Origin: Crossaster papposus
Taxonomy: Eukaryota > Echinodermata > Asteroidea > Velatida > Solasteridae
Length of the DNA stretch: 64,000 nt
Assembly (NCBI GenBank): GCA_037893245.1
Contig: JBAIAA010000875.1
Span: 372,001-436,000 of the forward strand
Reading direction: 5' to 3'
The notes beneath the pieces were generated by a model. The model did not search any database. It worked only from the letters and a program-made list of their open reading frames with translations, and was not told the origin of the DNA. Below, one piece after another: positions 9,021-19,639 of this stretch. Both the position numbers and the translations under genes were made by a program. Position 1 is the stretch's first letter. Every line of letters begins with the position of its first letter.

Positions 9021-10323
9021 GATTACATTTCCGGGTAGTTCTGCGTTTTCTTGTCATTTGTCTTCGAGACTCGATTTTTGAGGGAAAAAAATGGTTGTCA
9101 ATGCTGGAGTTCAGAGTGGCAGAGACTATCGAACAGAAACCATGAGCCTTTGAAGGAGAACAATTTAATCATCTGGTTGTTGGTGACACTAGGCGGATCG
9201 AAGCGTCTTACTGCTCGTAGCGGCATGCTTACGCTTACGCGAGTCGTGAGAACAAGATAATTGCACTTTCTTGACCAAATAATGTTATTATTCAAACAAT
9301 TCCACGATACAACTTAGATTTTGTACAAACATAAGTGAATAATCGCATTACATCTCCTTTCTTATTAAAATTTCGAAATCATTCATGGGAAATCCTGACT
9401 TCATCACGGCATGGAAAGCTGAATGTAAAGCTGAACCACGACAATACCCAGTTTGTAGCATTTTGTACTCTATGTGTAATTTAATGTACTGGTTCTTACT
9501 TCATTCATTGTTGTAAATTGCAAATTTGCAGTTACTATGGCAACCTTAGCTAAATTTCAGCAGCGTATTGGATTAGTTTTGTACCCTGTTTTTTTACAGG
9601 AATAGCTAGAATAATCAAACGGGACAGTAACGTAAACCGACAGTATTCGAAAGTCGTTAAAACAGTTCGTCCAGGTAATATTTTTACCAATTTTTCTTAA
9701 AAACAGGATAGTATTGGCGTCCAAAATGCCAGGAATTTGCCGTAAAAATCACGATTTTGTTTTTACAGTGAACAGCACGAGACTTTATACTGTACACTTG
9801 TTCGTTTGTGTACATGCTGCACATCCAGTTGTAGGTCATTAATTTTTTGAAACAGCTTTTGTTTTCATTGCCTTGATTTTCACTTCTTTACTCAGAAAAG
9901 TTTTTGTGTCACCGCACCTTCCAATTTGTCTACCGATCAATATGCAGAAAAGGTCACCCGGACCTCTACAGCAACCGGTACACGAACAGCCCCCTAGCTG
10001 AGTCCTGCAATATCTCACGAAATGGCGATAACTGATGTTTGTGATGACTATAGTATAAACACTCTATTACCAAAGACAACCGTTAAAAAAAGTTCATTGC
10101 GATGGCCAATATAAACTCCAGGAACCTCTTATCTGACGACGATGTAGATTGTATGTCATCTATAGGTTAGGCATACACCAGACGTATACAAGATACTGTC
10201 TGAAAACCTCTCTATGCTTATTAACAAGCACATGGGCCTTACGCGGACTCGCGAAATACACTCCCTAAAATCTGCATCTGATGTATCGGTATTGTAAAGA
10301 AAAGAATGGAATAAAGGTGCACC
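9021..10323. other. Unassigned 1.3-kb stretch
   Basis: No gene, tandem array or clear inverted repeat was found. Open frames are short and overlapping. Local composition is ordinary for the window. Confidence 0.4.
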
Positions 10324-10680
10324 TAAAGGTAGGATACACCATTTGCAAATATCGGAAAAATTTACTACCGAATTATTAGGAAATATCTTACTCATCTGAA
10401 AGTAAATAATGATTCTAGACATCCAGCAAAATGATTGCGCTAGATATCCTGTAATTATTCTTTTAAAAAAAATTCAGCCAAAAAACACAAATAACATAAG
10501 AATAACTGCTCGACGCCGCGGCGGTTGAAAACAAACGCTGTTTTTCGTGCTTTTCTCGGCATTCATGATTGTAAAACTTCGGACAGGTCAGTTAAACGAT
10601 ATTTACTATGAAATACAACCCCCCAAATCTACCTATTCATGATAATTCAAGCAATTACCAATGGTGTATCCTACCTTTAA
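10324..10680 (-). mobile_element. Family B MITE, copy 3 (reversed)
   Basis: About 357 bp in the opposite orientation to copies 1 and 2. It starts AAAGGTAGGATACACCATTTG and ends GGTGTATCCTACCTTTAA with TTAA at 10677-10680. The left TTAA has decayed to CTAA. Body words CGGACAGGTCAG and CGTGCTTTTCTCGG confirm the family. Confidence 0.85.
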
Positions 10681-10944
10681 ATGAAAAATGGTCAGATTTT
10701 TCATCCGGTAAACTATCGGCAATTTACTTCTCAAATCAAAATGTTGAAATGTATATTGTAAGACTGACGAAATGTGTATTCGAAACGGAGATATCGCTAT
10801 TATAGAGATATCTCTATTCCCAGTTTAACACATTATTAGAAACAGAGATAATCTCCATTATTATTGTGAAGTATGTACGCCATATTCATTCAATCATTGA
10901 ATTGTGGTTCCATAAATAAATCGGTCTTCGTGCCATTCTTATAT

Positions 10945-11480
10945 ACATAAGAATGACCATGACACGACCTGTCGCCATTGACCCCTTAAAAGAATGACCA
11001 TGACACGACCTGTCGCCATTGCCCCCTTAAAACAATGACTATGACACGACCTGTCGCCACGGTCCCCATAAAAGAATGACCATGACACGACCTGTCGTCA
11101 TTGTCCCCTTAAAAGAATGACCATGACACGACCTGTCGCCACGTTCCCCTTAAAAGAATGGCCATGTCACGACCTGTCGCCATTGACCCCTTAAAAGAAT
11201 GACCATGACAAGACCTGTCGCCATTGTCCCCTTAAAATAATGACTATGACACGACCTATCGCCACGGTCCCCATAAAAGAATGACCATGACACGACCTGT
11301 CGCCATTGTACCCCTAAAAGAATGACTATGACACGACCTGTCGCAACAGTCCCCTTAAAAGAATGACCATGACACGACCTGTCGCCATTGACGCCTTAAA
11401 AGAATGACCACGAGACGACCTGTCGCCATTGACCCCTTAAAAGAATGACCATGACACGACCCGTCGCCATTGCCCCCTTT
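10945..11480. repeat. 41-bp minisatellite, about 13 units
   Basis: The word GAATGACCATGACACGACC recurs at 10951, 10992, 11033, 11074, 11115, 11156 and onward, always 41 bases apart, to about 11443. Each unit continues TGTCGCCATTGACCCCTTAA. Units differ at a few positions, for example CCATTG against CCACGG. There is no unique spacer, so this is a tandem repeat and not a CRISPR array. It is not a coding repeat, because 41 is not a multiple of three. Confidence 0.96.
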
Positions 11481-12227
11481 TACTAAAATGCCGAGCTCGT
11501 TTGTTGTTTCGAAGGAACAGAATGACAACTTCCACAAAGCTTTCCTGTGCATCTAACCTTTATTATTATCAATTTGGCATCGAACAAATTCATCTTCATC
11601 CCGTTCCCTTGTGGGAAGACGTCGCCACTGGGTTAATTCCTACTTTCAAGCTCCTTATATTTATCTGATGGACTTCACTCAAAATAAAGTCCCTCGTTTC
11701 CCTCCCCCGTGGAAAGGATCTTCCCTTCCATGATCATCGGATGAGACGGGGGTTACAGACGGCAAGTGCTCCTTCTACGTGTTGTCATGCAAAAGGTTAA
11801 AGGAGACGAAACACTCTGGTAGCCATTTCTTCTTCTTCCCTTTTCTTCATTTTCATTAAGCAAACTAGACTCTTATAAAATAAACCTGAATACAAGGCTG
11901 CGCTGTTTGCAAGGCACTGCCCCGTGAGACTACAACCCGCGTGACTCGTCAGGAGCACAGCCTTGACTAGTCTGTAACTTTCAGGTTTTATGTTGTTTTG
12001 CTTTTAAGTTTGTTTTGCGAATCTGAGGCGAAAAGGAGGTAATTCCCATGCACGTCTATAAATTGCTCTGTTTTGTCTGAAGGAACCAGAATACAAAAAC
12101 AGTATTACATTTCTTGGTTTCCAGCGTCTATGAACACAACATTTTGAGATGAGGTCAGCGTCACAATATTTATAATATATAATTCATATGTATAAATATA
12201 GGCTCCTAACCCATCAATTTTAAAAAT
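11481..12227. other. Unassigned stretch after the minisatellite
   Basis: About 750 bases of apparently unique sequence. No gene is recognised. Confidence 0.35.
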
Positions 12228-12264
12228 TACAGCAAAAGCAAATGGTGTATATACTACCTTTAAA
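12228..12264. mobile_element. Terminal fragment of a family B MITE
   Basis: GCAAATGGTGTATATACTACC followed by TTTAA matches the right end of family B (shown as GCAAATGGTGTATATA and CTACCTTTAA). Only the end is present. It lies next to the broken 3' edge of the Gypsy fragment. Confidence 0.55.
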
Positions 12265-12289
12265 TCTACATACACATGATTCTATTTGT

Positions 12290-12502
12290 TCAGTATTGCA
12301 TATACTGTACTGTCAAGGTATTTTGTACGACTCCTTTCCTATAAAGTCTCGGTCCTTTTAATCGAAGGCCCAAAGCTAAGGCTTTTTTGTCTGAAGCGAA
12401 ATCTCGCAATTTAGCGTGTATATCAAATCTGTTGAGAAAAAGATCAAGATCTTCCGTTCCTGAATATGTGTCGTCAAATTTACATTCATATTTACTAGTC
12501 AT
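12290..12502 (-). pseudogene. gag: N-terminal Gag fragment of a Ty3/Gypsy-like retrotransposon
   Basis: From an ATG at 12502 (minus strand) the frame encodes about 70 residues. These include KYECKFDDTYSGTEDLDLFL, followed by a segment with FDIHAKLRDF and ALALGLRLKGP. The pattern of an acidic start, a short 'FSG..D...FL..F' motif and a downstream 'KA..L...L.GPA' motif is typical of the Gag N-terminus of Ty3/Gypsy elements. Similarity is lost after the LKGP motif and the frame stops at 12290, far short of a full Gag of several hundred residues. No protease, reverse transcriptase or integrase follows. It lies about 170 bases downstream of a candidate LTR in the same orientation, which supports the call. 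The assignment is by pattern recognition only. Confidence 0.6.
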
Positions 12503-12672
12503 AGTGAAATATAAATACAGAGTACGTTTGTTTGTTTTTTTGTTAAGCAACACTTACGCTGGTCAAACAAAATTATTACAATATTTACAATGTATGTAGC
12601 TACCTATACAAACCAGCGGGTCTGTGGTCCGCGTGTGGTCGCCCATGCTATGTATCCGGATCTTCCACCATA

Positions 12673-12939
12673 TGTGATGGACGAAGTTCGGCCATCATTC
12701 CGGGATTCGACTTACGAACAAGAACTCGGAAATAAAGACAATAAACAGAGAGGATTTCCGTACTCTCAATAATTTATTACGTAGCCAACATGACAACAGA
12801 AAATATACAGGGAGCAATGGCGACCACACGACTCTGGATCACAGAACGACCAATGCAAGGCAAAACCATGGCTTTTATACAGCAAATAACTGGACTGTTA
12901 TATAACCTAATCCAAATCGGATTACAATAGTGTGCTACA
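12673..12939 (-). mobile_element. Candidate 5' LTR of the Gypsy-like element
   Basis: Read on the minus strand, this 267-bp block begins TGTAGCACACTATTG and ends CCATCACA, giving the TG...CA ends expected of an LTR. Inside are a TATAAAA box (plus 12873-12879) and, further along, an AATAAA signal near 12774. Immediately after its end comes TATGGTGGAAGATCCGG, placed where a primer-binding site should be, with a TGG start. The Gag-like frame follows. No second LTR is seen in the window, so the 3' part of the element is lost. Confidence 0.6.
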
Positions 12940-13778
12940 TTTTTTTCTACATTGATTTATTTTAGTTCAATTCACAAGTCTTTTTTGTGTAATGGCGCAC
13001 TATAGACGGGTCCTGGTGGGTGCACCCATGCATACAAAGTCACATAGACACCAGTGATAAACGCCCATACTTAATTACTCTAAACTCTCACAGCCGTTCA
13101 AGCTCTGCAGAAAAATGTGGATCAAGATCTCATCATTCATTTTCTTTTCAATGTTTGGTGGGTTGACCATTAACTTAAAAAGAGAAAGATATTCGCATGC
13201 ACTCAAACAAGAATACCCCTAAGACTTATGATGTTTCCCAAACTGAAATAAATTGTCATCTTGACAAAGGATCCCTCTACAACATGGCTAAATAGCGTCA
13301 CTTTCGGAATCAATTGCAGCCAAAATACTCAACATCGGAAGACCCAAGTCCGGGCCAGAGGCACATTGCGATATTTCTTCAATTACCCAATTTTATGGCT
13401 CTCAGAACTCTCTAATATAGAGTAATTTTAGAGTCTAACTTTTATTCATGAAGTCGGCGGACGGATTGTTGTCCTTTTTTTACAAGGTTGAACCTTTACT
13501 GCAATTTAAGACCGGTCATTATCGGCACACCTCCTGTATTTGCCGCCGTAATCGACCGCATTTTTTTGCAGTTGACGACAGCGGGTATGGTCGTACGGGT
13601 ATTTACCCGCGTACTTGAGGGATCACTTTGGGTTTTATTAGTGCTCCGTGCTATATCGGTACTGACGATCTGCTGGCCTTACAGTAGGCACACTGATGAC
13701 TTCAAGAGTCTCCCGGCGGTACACTTTTGGTGGAAATGGGGAGTCGTTATAACCAACGTGGACAACGTATTATGTGAC
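12940..13778. other. Unassigned stretch
   Basis: About 840 bases with no recognisable gene. A 108-codon frame at 13488-13814 shows no known domain and runs into the next inverted-repeat element. Confidence 0.35.
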
Positions 13779-14013
13779 CCAGCACATCAAAATAAGGAGC
13801 AAGTCGCAAAATGAGTTATGTACATAAGATTGGACATTCCATAAGCTTTCTAATGATACCCACCACAAGCTTGTACCATATAGCCAATAACTCCTATAAG
13901 CTATAGGCTTGTAATGGGTATCATTAGAAAGCTTATGGAATTTTAAATCTTACTATGTACATATCTCAAAAAGTGATTCTCTGACTTATTCCTGAGTTGA
14001 TGTGCCGAGTACC
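13779..14013. mobile_element. 235-bp inverted-repeat MITE
   Basis: Arms of about 80-95 bases face each other. CAGCACATCAAAATAAGG on the left is opposed by the inverse of CCTGAGTTGATGTGC on the right. Nearer the centre, CCATAAGCTTTCTAATG (about 13839) is matched by CATTAGAAAGCTTATGG (about 13924). Only about 60 bases separate the arms. No coding content is present. The family is unknown to me. Confidence 0.72.
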
Positions 14014-14265
14014 GCGACTGGCCTTGAATGTTAATAGGCCTACATGTATTGAGATGCTTTGAGGAATATAGACTGTGTCATGAAACCTTGAACATTAAAC
14101 GGTGGAGCCATTTTTACTCATGCTTCCTGAATTACATACGGGATTTTGTCGAGCGATAATATCCGCGTAATTTATAGACGCGCGTATTTATACAAACGCA
14201 TAAATCAACGAACGCGTTTACATTACGCAACAAAGTTGTACGCCTTATATCGCGCTAATAATTTC

Positions 14266-14500
14266 GAAAGTCGACATTGTGATGGTGCCAGACTATTTAC
14301 GCGTTCCAATCCTCGCTTTTTTTTTTTTTAATGTTGCTTAAAACTTTAGCATATTAATAAATAGCAGATTTCAGAGCAGACTGGTATTAATTTGTAATTT
14401 ACTTTGTTTCATTACTTTCATTTCTATTTTCAAGTTCCAAAAATGAAGTTTTACTTTCGTGTCAATTTAAGATGGCCGACCCCTGTATAAGGTGTATGGT
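14266..14500 (+). mobile_element. Partial copy of family C
   Basis: GATGGTGCCAGACTATTT, then GGTATTAATTTGTAATTTAC and ATTTAAGATGGCCGACCC, match the family C bodies at 18590-18841 and 55000-55636. The 5' TIR is missing. A T13 run (14317-14329) interrupts it. The 120 bases upstream are unusually rich in CGCG words and are not part of the family. Confidence 0.6.
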
Positions 14501-14559
14501 TTTGTTTTATATATAGGTAATGCCAGACGGTTCAATTTATCTTTCGAACTGAAATTGAT

Positions 14560-15240
14560 GTAATTGTAGACTAAATGTCGATGGAGGTGTCGATATGTTG
14601 ATAATGGCGTTCCTTATCGAAATGGGCTTATTTAGTTCGCCATAGAGACACGGGCAATTTAGTGACATTTAGACAAGACTGTGTTTATCGGAGGCACAAG
14701 TACACATTGCCCAGCTGTACCGCGCTGTGTTTATTATTTTATAAAAGAGCAATCGGACTGGGGGTAATATTTTACAAATTGTTATTCCTCTTCGAAGCAA
14801 TCACGCACGGTCTGGGAGGAAACATGACGTCCCCATAGGGCAACGAGGGCCGGCACGAGTCTCGGGAAGAGATATTGGCTTGTTACCGCTTGTGTGGCCG
14901 GGATTGGACCTAATTACATGGACTTTGTGAGCGGGGTGTAGCACCGGGGAAAGGAACGGCCCCGAGATACGACCAATACCGATCAATACCGAAGAACTCC
15001 CGGGAGAGCCGAGTTATGCGCGCACGGTCGGTGGGCTACCGTCGGCGGTGGTGCTGCTGCTGCGGCACGCGGCGGATGTACATGTAGACTACACTTAGCT
15101 ACGCGTGGCTGACAAGGGCTTCTTCAATTCGATCTAGAGATGACATATCTGTGCCCAGTTATCACCGTGGGGCCCTGGTTTCGGCCCACCGTTTTTAATC
15201 GAAGAAAAGGGGAAGTGAGCGCGAGCCGCGACTAGATTGC
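14560..15240. promoter_or_regulatory. GC-richer repeat-free stretch, speculative regulatory DNA
   Basis: This block is more GC- and CpG-rich than its surroundings and shows no repeat. It contains a GCTGCTGCTGC microsatellite-like stretch near 15050. No exon is evident on either strand. Its composition would fit a promoter or CpG-rich element, but no transcription start signal is decisive. Confidence 0.15.
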
Positions 15241-15640
15241 GGTCGTCGGGGGATTGCTTGAGATCAACTTCCGGATTCGATCGCCGAGCTTGGTTTGGGA
15301 CGGGTTATGCGAGCCAGACACTCGAGTCAGAATTGCATCTCTATTTATCGTTTAGGGAGACGGAACCTTTGAATGTAATAATCTTATCATTTATCTGCAT
15401 TGTGCAGAGGGAGGCTCAGGATTGCCTAATGTCACAACATCTTCATCACGGTCCAATAAATACACTGGCAGGTGTATCAGGTGTCCTAACTTGGTACCAT
15501 CACACAGTGTTTTCTGAAAAAGGGAAAACCGGTGGATTTTCATAGTGAATCGCTCAATAATTAACATTTTTTTTTATTCGTGTTCACTACATTTCAAAGT
15601 TCAGTTTGTATTTTTTGTTTATATATACATAACATAATGA
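15241..15640. other. Unassigned stretch
   Basis: A 102-codon frame (15237-15545) shows no recognisable domain. Nothing else is supported. Confidence 0.3.
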
Positions 15641-15647
15641 TAGGTGA

Positions 15648-15905
15648 ACTGTTCCAACGAAACCCCGACAAAGTCGCACAATGTTTTTTATTACAATGTA
15701 TTTCGGGGTGTATTTCACTATTTTAAGGTTTTGGGTTTTCCTGAATCACTAACTAATAATCTACAAAATCCCTAAATTTGAACATATTCTGTCGCCCACA
15801 AGTGTGTTGTTTTGTCGATTTTGTGAAACAATTATGTATACAAATAATACGCTTTTCTGAACTTCAAAGCTGTTTATCTCATAATTAGGTTGTCGGGGTT
15901 TTATC
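15648..15905. mobile_element. Possible diverged inverted-repeat element
   Basis: CGAAACCCCGACAAAGTCGC near 15659 and GTTGTCGGGGTTTTATCAC near 15889 are approximate inverses. The left motif resembles CGAAACCCGACATAAGTCGC at 52074 in the better-preserved element at 52057-52431, suggesting the two are related. Confidence 0.4.
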
Positions 15906-16255
15906 ACTAAGTCCTTCCCCCAGGAGAGATAGGGTGGGAGTACATTAATTTTGTAAACGATACATCATTTTAAAGCTTAGAACTTTAAAGCTGAGAATTG
16001 GAAGAACAAATATTTAAATTAGAGACAACCACAGACTGAATTGGTGACTTTATAGTTGGCTTTGTCCTGGATAAGGGGGGTCAACGATGTTGCATAATCA
16101 TTTCAGGCACCTTGGAAGAATACGGAGGTTTGTGTATGCCTATACACTTTATATAATGTCATCTCTCATTTTGGCATCGGAACAAACACAACTTAAGCTT
16201 CCAGAAATAACCCCAGTGTATTTAAACGTGTACCGCAATTCCCTCCATAGTAGCC

Positions 16256-16437
16256 CTTTTGACGCAGGGTTGACGCAGGGTTGAAGCAGGGTTGACGCAG
16301 GGTTGACGCAGGGTTGACGCAGGGTTTACGCAGGGTTGACGCAGGGTTGACGCAGGGTTGACGCAGGGTTGACGCAGGGTTGACGCAGGGTTGACGCAGG
16401 GTTGACGCAGGGTTGACGCAGGGTTGACGCAGGGTCA
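16256..16437. repeat. 11-bp minisatellite, about 16 units
   Basis: The unit TTGACGCAGGG is repeated about 16 times with only two or three single-base variants (AAGCAGGG, TTTACGCAGGG). Because 11 is not a multiple of three, the unit cycles through all frames. An open minus-strand frame reading CVNPASTLRQP over and over is therefore an artefact with a 33-base period. Near-identity of units implies recent expansion. Confidence 0.97.
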
Positions 16438-16466
16438 AATACAATTCACTGCCAATTGTTCGTGTC

Positions 16467-16493
16467 AATCAGAGTTATATTCGAGTCCCTGCA
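16467..16493. repeat. Short fragment of the 38.6/41.7-kb repeat
   Basis: CAGAGTTATATTCGAGTCCC followed by TGCAG is nearly the same as CAGAGTTGTATTCGAGTCCC at about 38606 and 41679 in the duplicated block. The match is about 25 bases. It begins about 30 bases after the 11-bp array ends. Confidence 0.45.
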
Positions 16494-17121
16494 GGTAAGT
16501 CCCTAATGTTTTTCTCTATCACTCTTGAATATTAATTATGTTGGCAAATTTGTTTAGGGTTAGCTAATGTTTCCCATTGTCTACCTTGTAAAAATTTAAT
16601 CTGTCCGCCAACGATTTGAAGGTTCGCTAATGTTTGTATCTATATTATTACCACAAATGAGCACTTAGGGAGACAAATTAGCGTACGTTTTTAGGTAATA
16701 AGGAGACAGTTAGGGAGACATTTCAGTGTCTCCCTAAGTGTCTAGCTATCCTAAAAAAACCGATATTTTTGCTCATTAACTTGGACCCAGCACACTACTT
16801 TCGTACAAGTTTCATTCCCCGCTAGCATTCGCGACGACATGAACGCCTCGTTGTTGGAATCGAGTTTGTGGGCGTGGCATAATTATGAAGGCTTAGTCTC
16901 TGGTACAAGGCGTTAAATGGCTGAAAAAACTATACATGTATACTCAGGGTATTCAATTCTTATATTAATTTTACGGCGCTGCGGTCAACTTATCAGACCA
17001 GATACCCTTGCTGATGTCCATATGGCAACAATACAAGTGAAAACTGAAGGCAACAATATCCCCATGATGATTGAATTTGATTAAGGATATGGATCCGTGC
17101 CCAAGTACCCCTGGCTTCTAT
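16494..17121. other. Unassigned stretch with an AGGGAGAC hairpin
   Basis: No gene is seen. Around 16668-16745 the words TTAGGGAGACA and TGTCTCCCTAA occur in both orientations and would form a small hairpin. The rest is unique-looking. Confidence 0.35.
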
Positions 17122-17376
17122 TTAAAGGGATTGTATACGGTAATTGGAACCCACTGTTTGTTTCAATCCTATATAGTTATAGGCCTATACCATAAAACTA
17201 ACCTGTAAAAATTGTTGGGGATAAAATGTGATATATTTTCCCATAACCGCAGTACTTCGAAGTGAACAGTTTCTAAACATGCATTATACTATCCAAAGCT
17301 GCTGTACTTCTTACCAAGTAAGTCTTTATTGCCATACATTTTTTGAGTAATTACCAAACGTATACGATCCCTTTAA
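17122..17376 (-). mobile_element. Family A TTAA-flanked MITE, copy 2 (internally deleted, reversed)
   Basis: 255 bp with TTAA at both ends (17122-17125 and 17373-17376). Ends are AAAGGGATTGTATACGG and CGTATACGATCCCT. Compared with copy 1, read in reverse, about 150 bases in the middle are missing, from after the ATCCCCAACAATT region to the TTTTTACAGG region. The TIRs are intact, as expected for an internal-deletion derivative. Confidence 0.85.
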
Positions 17377-17494
17377 GTGTCTGGTTCCCACTATAATAGC
17401 GCGGACGTGGATTTCAGACGGATAACGACGAACGCCTTGCACAAGGCTAAAGAAGGATATGATTTCAACAACAGAATTCCAAAATCACGCACCC

Positions 17495-17617
17495 AAATGC
17501 TCCAAATTAACATCCTCAGTCCAAACTCACATCCTGGGTAAAGTCGTTAATACTCAAATTCACATCCACTTATACCCAGGATGTGAATTTGAACCGAGGA
17601 TGTGAATTTGGAGCATT
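17495..17617. repeat. Hairpin with TCACATCC words
   Basis: Arms of about 45 bases: TGCTCCAAATTAACATCC and ACTCACATCCTGGGTA (17498-17542) are opposed by TACCCAGGATGTGAATTTG and GATGTGAATTTGGAGCA (17572-17616). The loop is about 30 bases. CACATCC words in both orientations continue to about 17705, so the hairpin may be the core of a larger foldback element. Confidence 0.7.
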
Positions 17618-17709
17618 GAGATGTGATTGTGCAAATCGTTTGTTTTAATCACATCCTGCTAAAGACCGTATACGTGTCCGCTTTAAATGCACAATCACAT
17701 CTGATGCCC

Positions 17710-18589
17710 TTTCTATAGTGTAATCAGCGTCTGCATCCTAGACGGAGCTGGAAATCACACCTTGGTTTGCATGCGATTTGGTAATATTCCGCTTAGGTAG
17801 AAGAAGCATATTAATGATATCGCTATACGAAGCCAGTGGCTCATGTGGCACATCACTGATGAGTTTACACCTGCTGCCGTTTACATTTGGACGCGAGTAA
17901 TAACGAGAATGTTGACTGAACATAATGTGTACATATACATGTACATTGTAGAATAGAATGGGGGCCGCTGCCTTCATTTATTTTCAATGCAAACAGAACG
18001 TCGGGATAAATTATGATGTGTAGTGCGATCGATATGTTTTTGTTGTTGTTGGAGGGGGTGCAAAAAAATAGACAACAATTAGGTGTATCAGTGTCTTGTG
18101 TGATAGAACGAGGCCACACCCCTCGACAAAGTGACGAATCACAGTGCATGATTTTCTGGTCAAACAAACTGCCGCCATTTTGGCCGACAACAATTCTTCA
18201 CTTTAACATAGTTTACCGCATACTATTTGTTGATTTAACTTTTGTTTCACTTGTATATACGCGCCAACTATACCAACCTGCATGGTTTTGATCATAAGGT
18301 TCCACGCTAGATTAACACAACTTGCATGCAGAGATGTGCGTTGGGCATAACATATGCACAGTGTGACGGCGCCCTGATGCGACATTTGATTTGATTTATT
18401 TTGTTAGTTTAGTTCACAACGTTCCGCTCGGAGTGGATTTCGACATGAGACAGACTTTACAAGACAGATGTTGTCTGTTTCTTACTTCTTAAAGGCACTG
18501 GGGGACTCCGTGACACCCGATTTCCTGCGCAAAAGTTGAGACTCGAAGAACTACAGAATCGACTAGTTAAAGCTGCTTCAATGAACCTT
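17710..18589. other. Unassigned stretch
   Basis: About 880 bases. Several overlapping frames of 60-100 codons occur on both strands at 17738-18385 with no recognisable domain. TACATATACATGTACATTG near 17930 is a short palindromic word. Confidence 0.3.
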
Positions 18590-18841
18590 ATTCACGAGGA
18601 AGCCATTTTGGTCGTGTTCCCTGAATGTATTTTATAAATTGTGATCTGCTGAATGTGATGGTGCCAGACTATTTTTGCAATCTAGCCTCACAAATCATTA
18701 AATCATTAAGTATGTTTAATCCCAAGTTTTAAATTATTAACAAAAAATGGTATTAATTTGTAATTAACTTTAGGTCATTGTTTCAAAATTGAAGATTTTA
18801 CTTTACTTTAGATTTAATATGGTCGACTCGTGAATAAAGCC
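18590..18841 (+). mobile_element. Family C MITE, uninterrupted copy
   Basis: About 252 bp. The left end ACCTTATTCACGAGGAAGCC then ATTTTGGTCG is opposed at the right by ATATGGTCGACTCGTGAATAA, giving TIRs of about 25 bases (the right end shown here as ATATGGTCGACTCG and TGAATAAAGCC). The body words GATGGTGCCAGACTATTTTTG and GGTATTAATTTGTAATTAAC recur at 14.3 kb and, reversed, at 55.0-55.6 kb. This copy serves as the empty-site reference for the family A insertion at 55.1 kb. Confidence 0.75.
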
Positions 18842-19090
18842 CATTTGAGGAAATGCACAAATTAAAAAAGGAACATCTTGTTTAGTAAACAAAATTTCAT
18901 GTTTCAGAATAAAACAAATTTGATTGTATTGGTGGAGAAAATATAAAAGCCGAAAAATTCAAAAGTAATTGGCTGTGTAAAAATACTTTTATTGTGTTTT
19001 TTTTTATAATTTTTTTTATTGTAGTAGTCACATGAATATCAAAATGATACAAATTAAATGTTTAGCCGAGAAAAACAAAATATATAAAAG
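18842..19090. other. AT-rich unassigned stretch
   Basis: About 250 AT-rich bases with a T9-type run near 18999. No structure is resolved. Confidence 0.4.
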
Positions 19091-19095
19091 TTTTT

Positions 19096-19628
19096 GGCTA
19101 TTTTAAAACATCTTGCATTCAAATGCACCAACTCTCACATTCAATTTCGTTCGAGAAATAATGCCACACGCTATTACCAAACCAATTTAGTCATTTGTCA
19201 TTCAATTTCAACGTTTTCACTCTATTTAAACATTGGCTGGATAATATTTGTCCTTGCAGATCAAATTAGTCTAGGCTGTTGCCGAACCACATTTTTCACA
19301 GATCGAATTCGTCTAATATCCATCGACTCATGTTAAATACATGTGTATGTTGTGGGGTTGACTTAGGTCCTATTTATCATAAGTTTAAAATTGATAGATA
19401 TTAGAACATTTATATCTCCGATTGCCGCCTTTCGCCAACAGCTCAGACGAAATGTGATCTGTAATTACGAATATTATTGACCATGGGTTTTAAAAGGGTG
19501 ACCAAACGTTAAAAATGAATGTTAAACGACTAAAATGGTTTGGTAAAATCGTGTGATTGTTTTTACTCGGACAAAATTGAATATGAGAGTTGATGAATTT
19601 AAATGAAAATTCTGTTTTAATATTGCCG
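19096..19628. mobile_element. Family E long-inverted-repeat element, copy 1
   Basis: The left end GGCTATTTTAAAACATCTTG faces CTGTTTTAATATTGCCG on the right. The arms are long, about 190-230 bases each. For example CCAACTCTCACATTCAATTTC (about 19127) faces AAAATTGAATATGAGAGTTG (about 19573), and GCCACACGCTATTACC faces GGTAAAATCGTGTG. The central section of about 110 bases is unpaired. Copy 2 is at 52766-53142. No protein is encoded. Confidence 0.72.
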
Positions 19629-19639
19629 TGAAAACCTAT

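Noticed and set aside
10945-11480. CRISPR-like regular repeats
   Set aside because: The entire 41-bp unit is repeated with no variable spacers, and the DNA is clearly animal; it is a minisatellite.
16193-16468. Minus-strand frame reading CVNPASTLRQP repeatedly
   Set aside because: Product of the 11-bp minisatellite with a 33-base coding period; not a gene.
16488-16501. CTGCAGGTAAGT, a strong splice-donor-like word
   Set aside because: It lies in a short repeat fragment; the corresponding words at 38.6 and 41.7 kb read CAAGTT, and no open frame leads into it.
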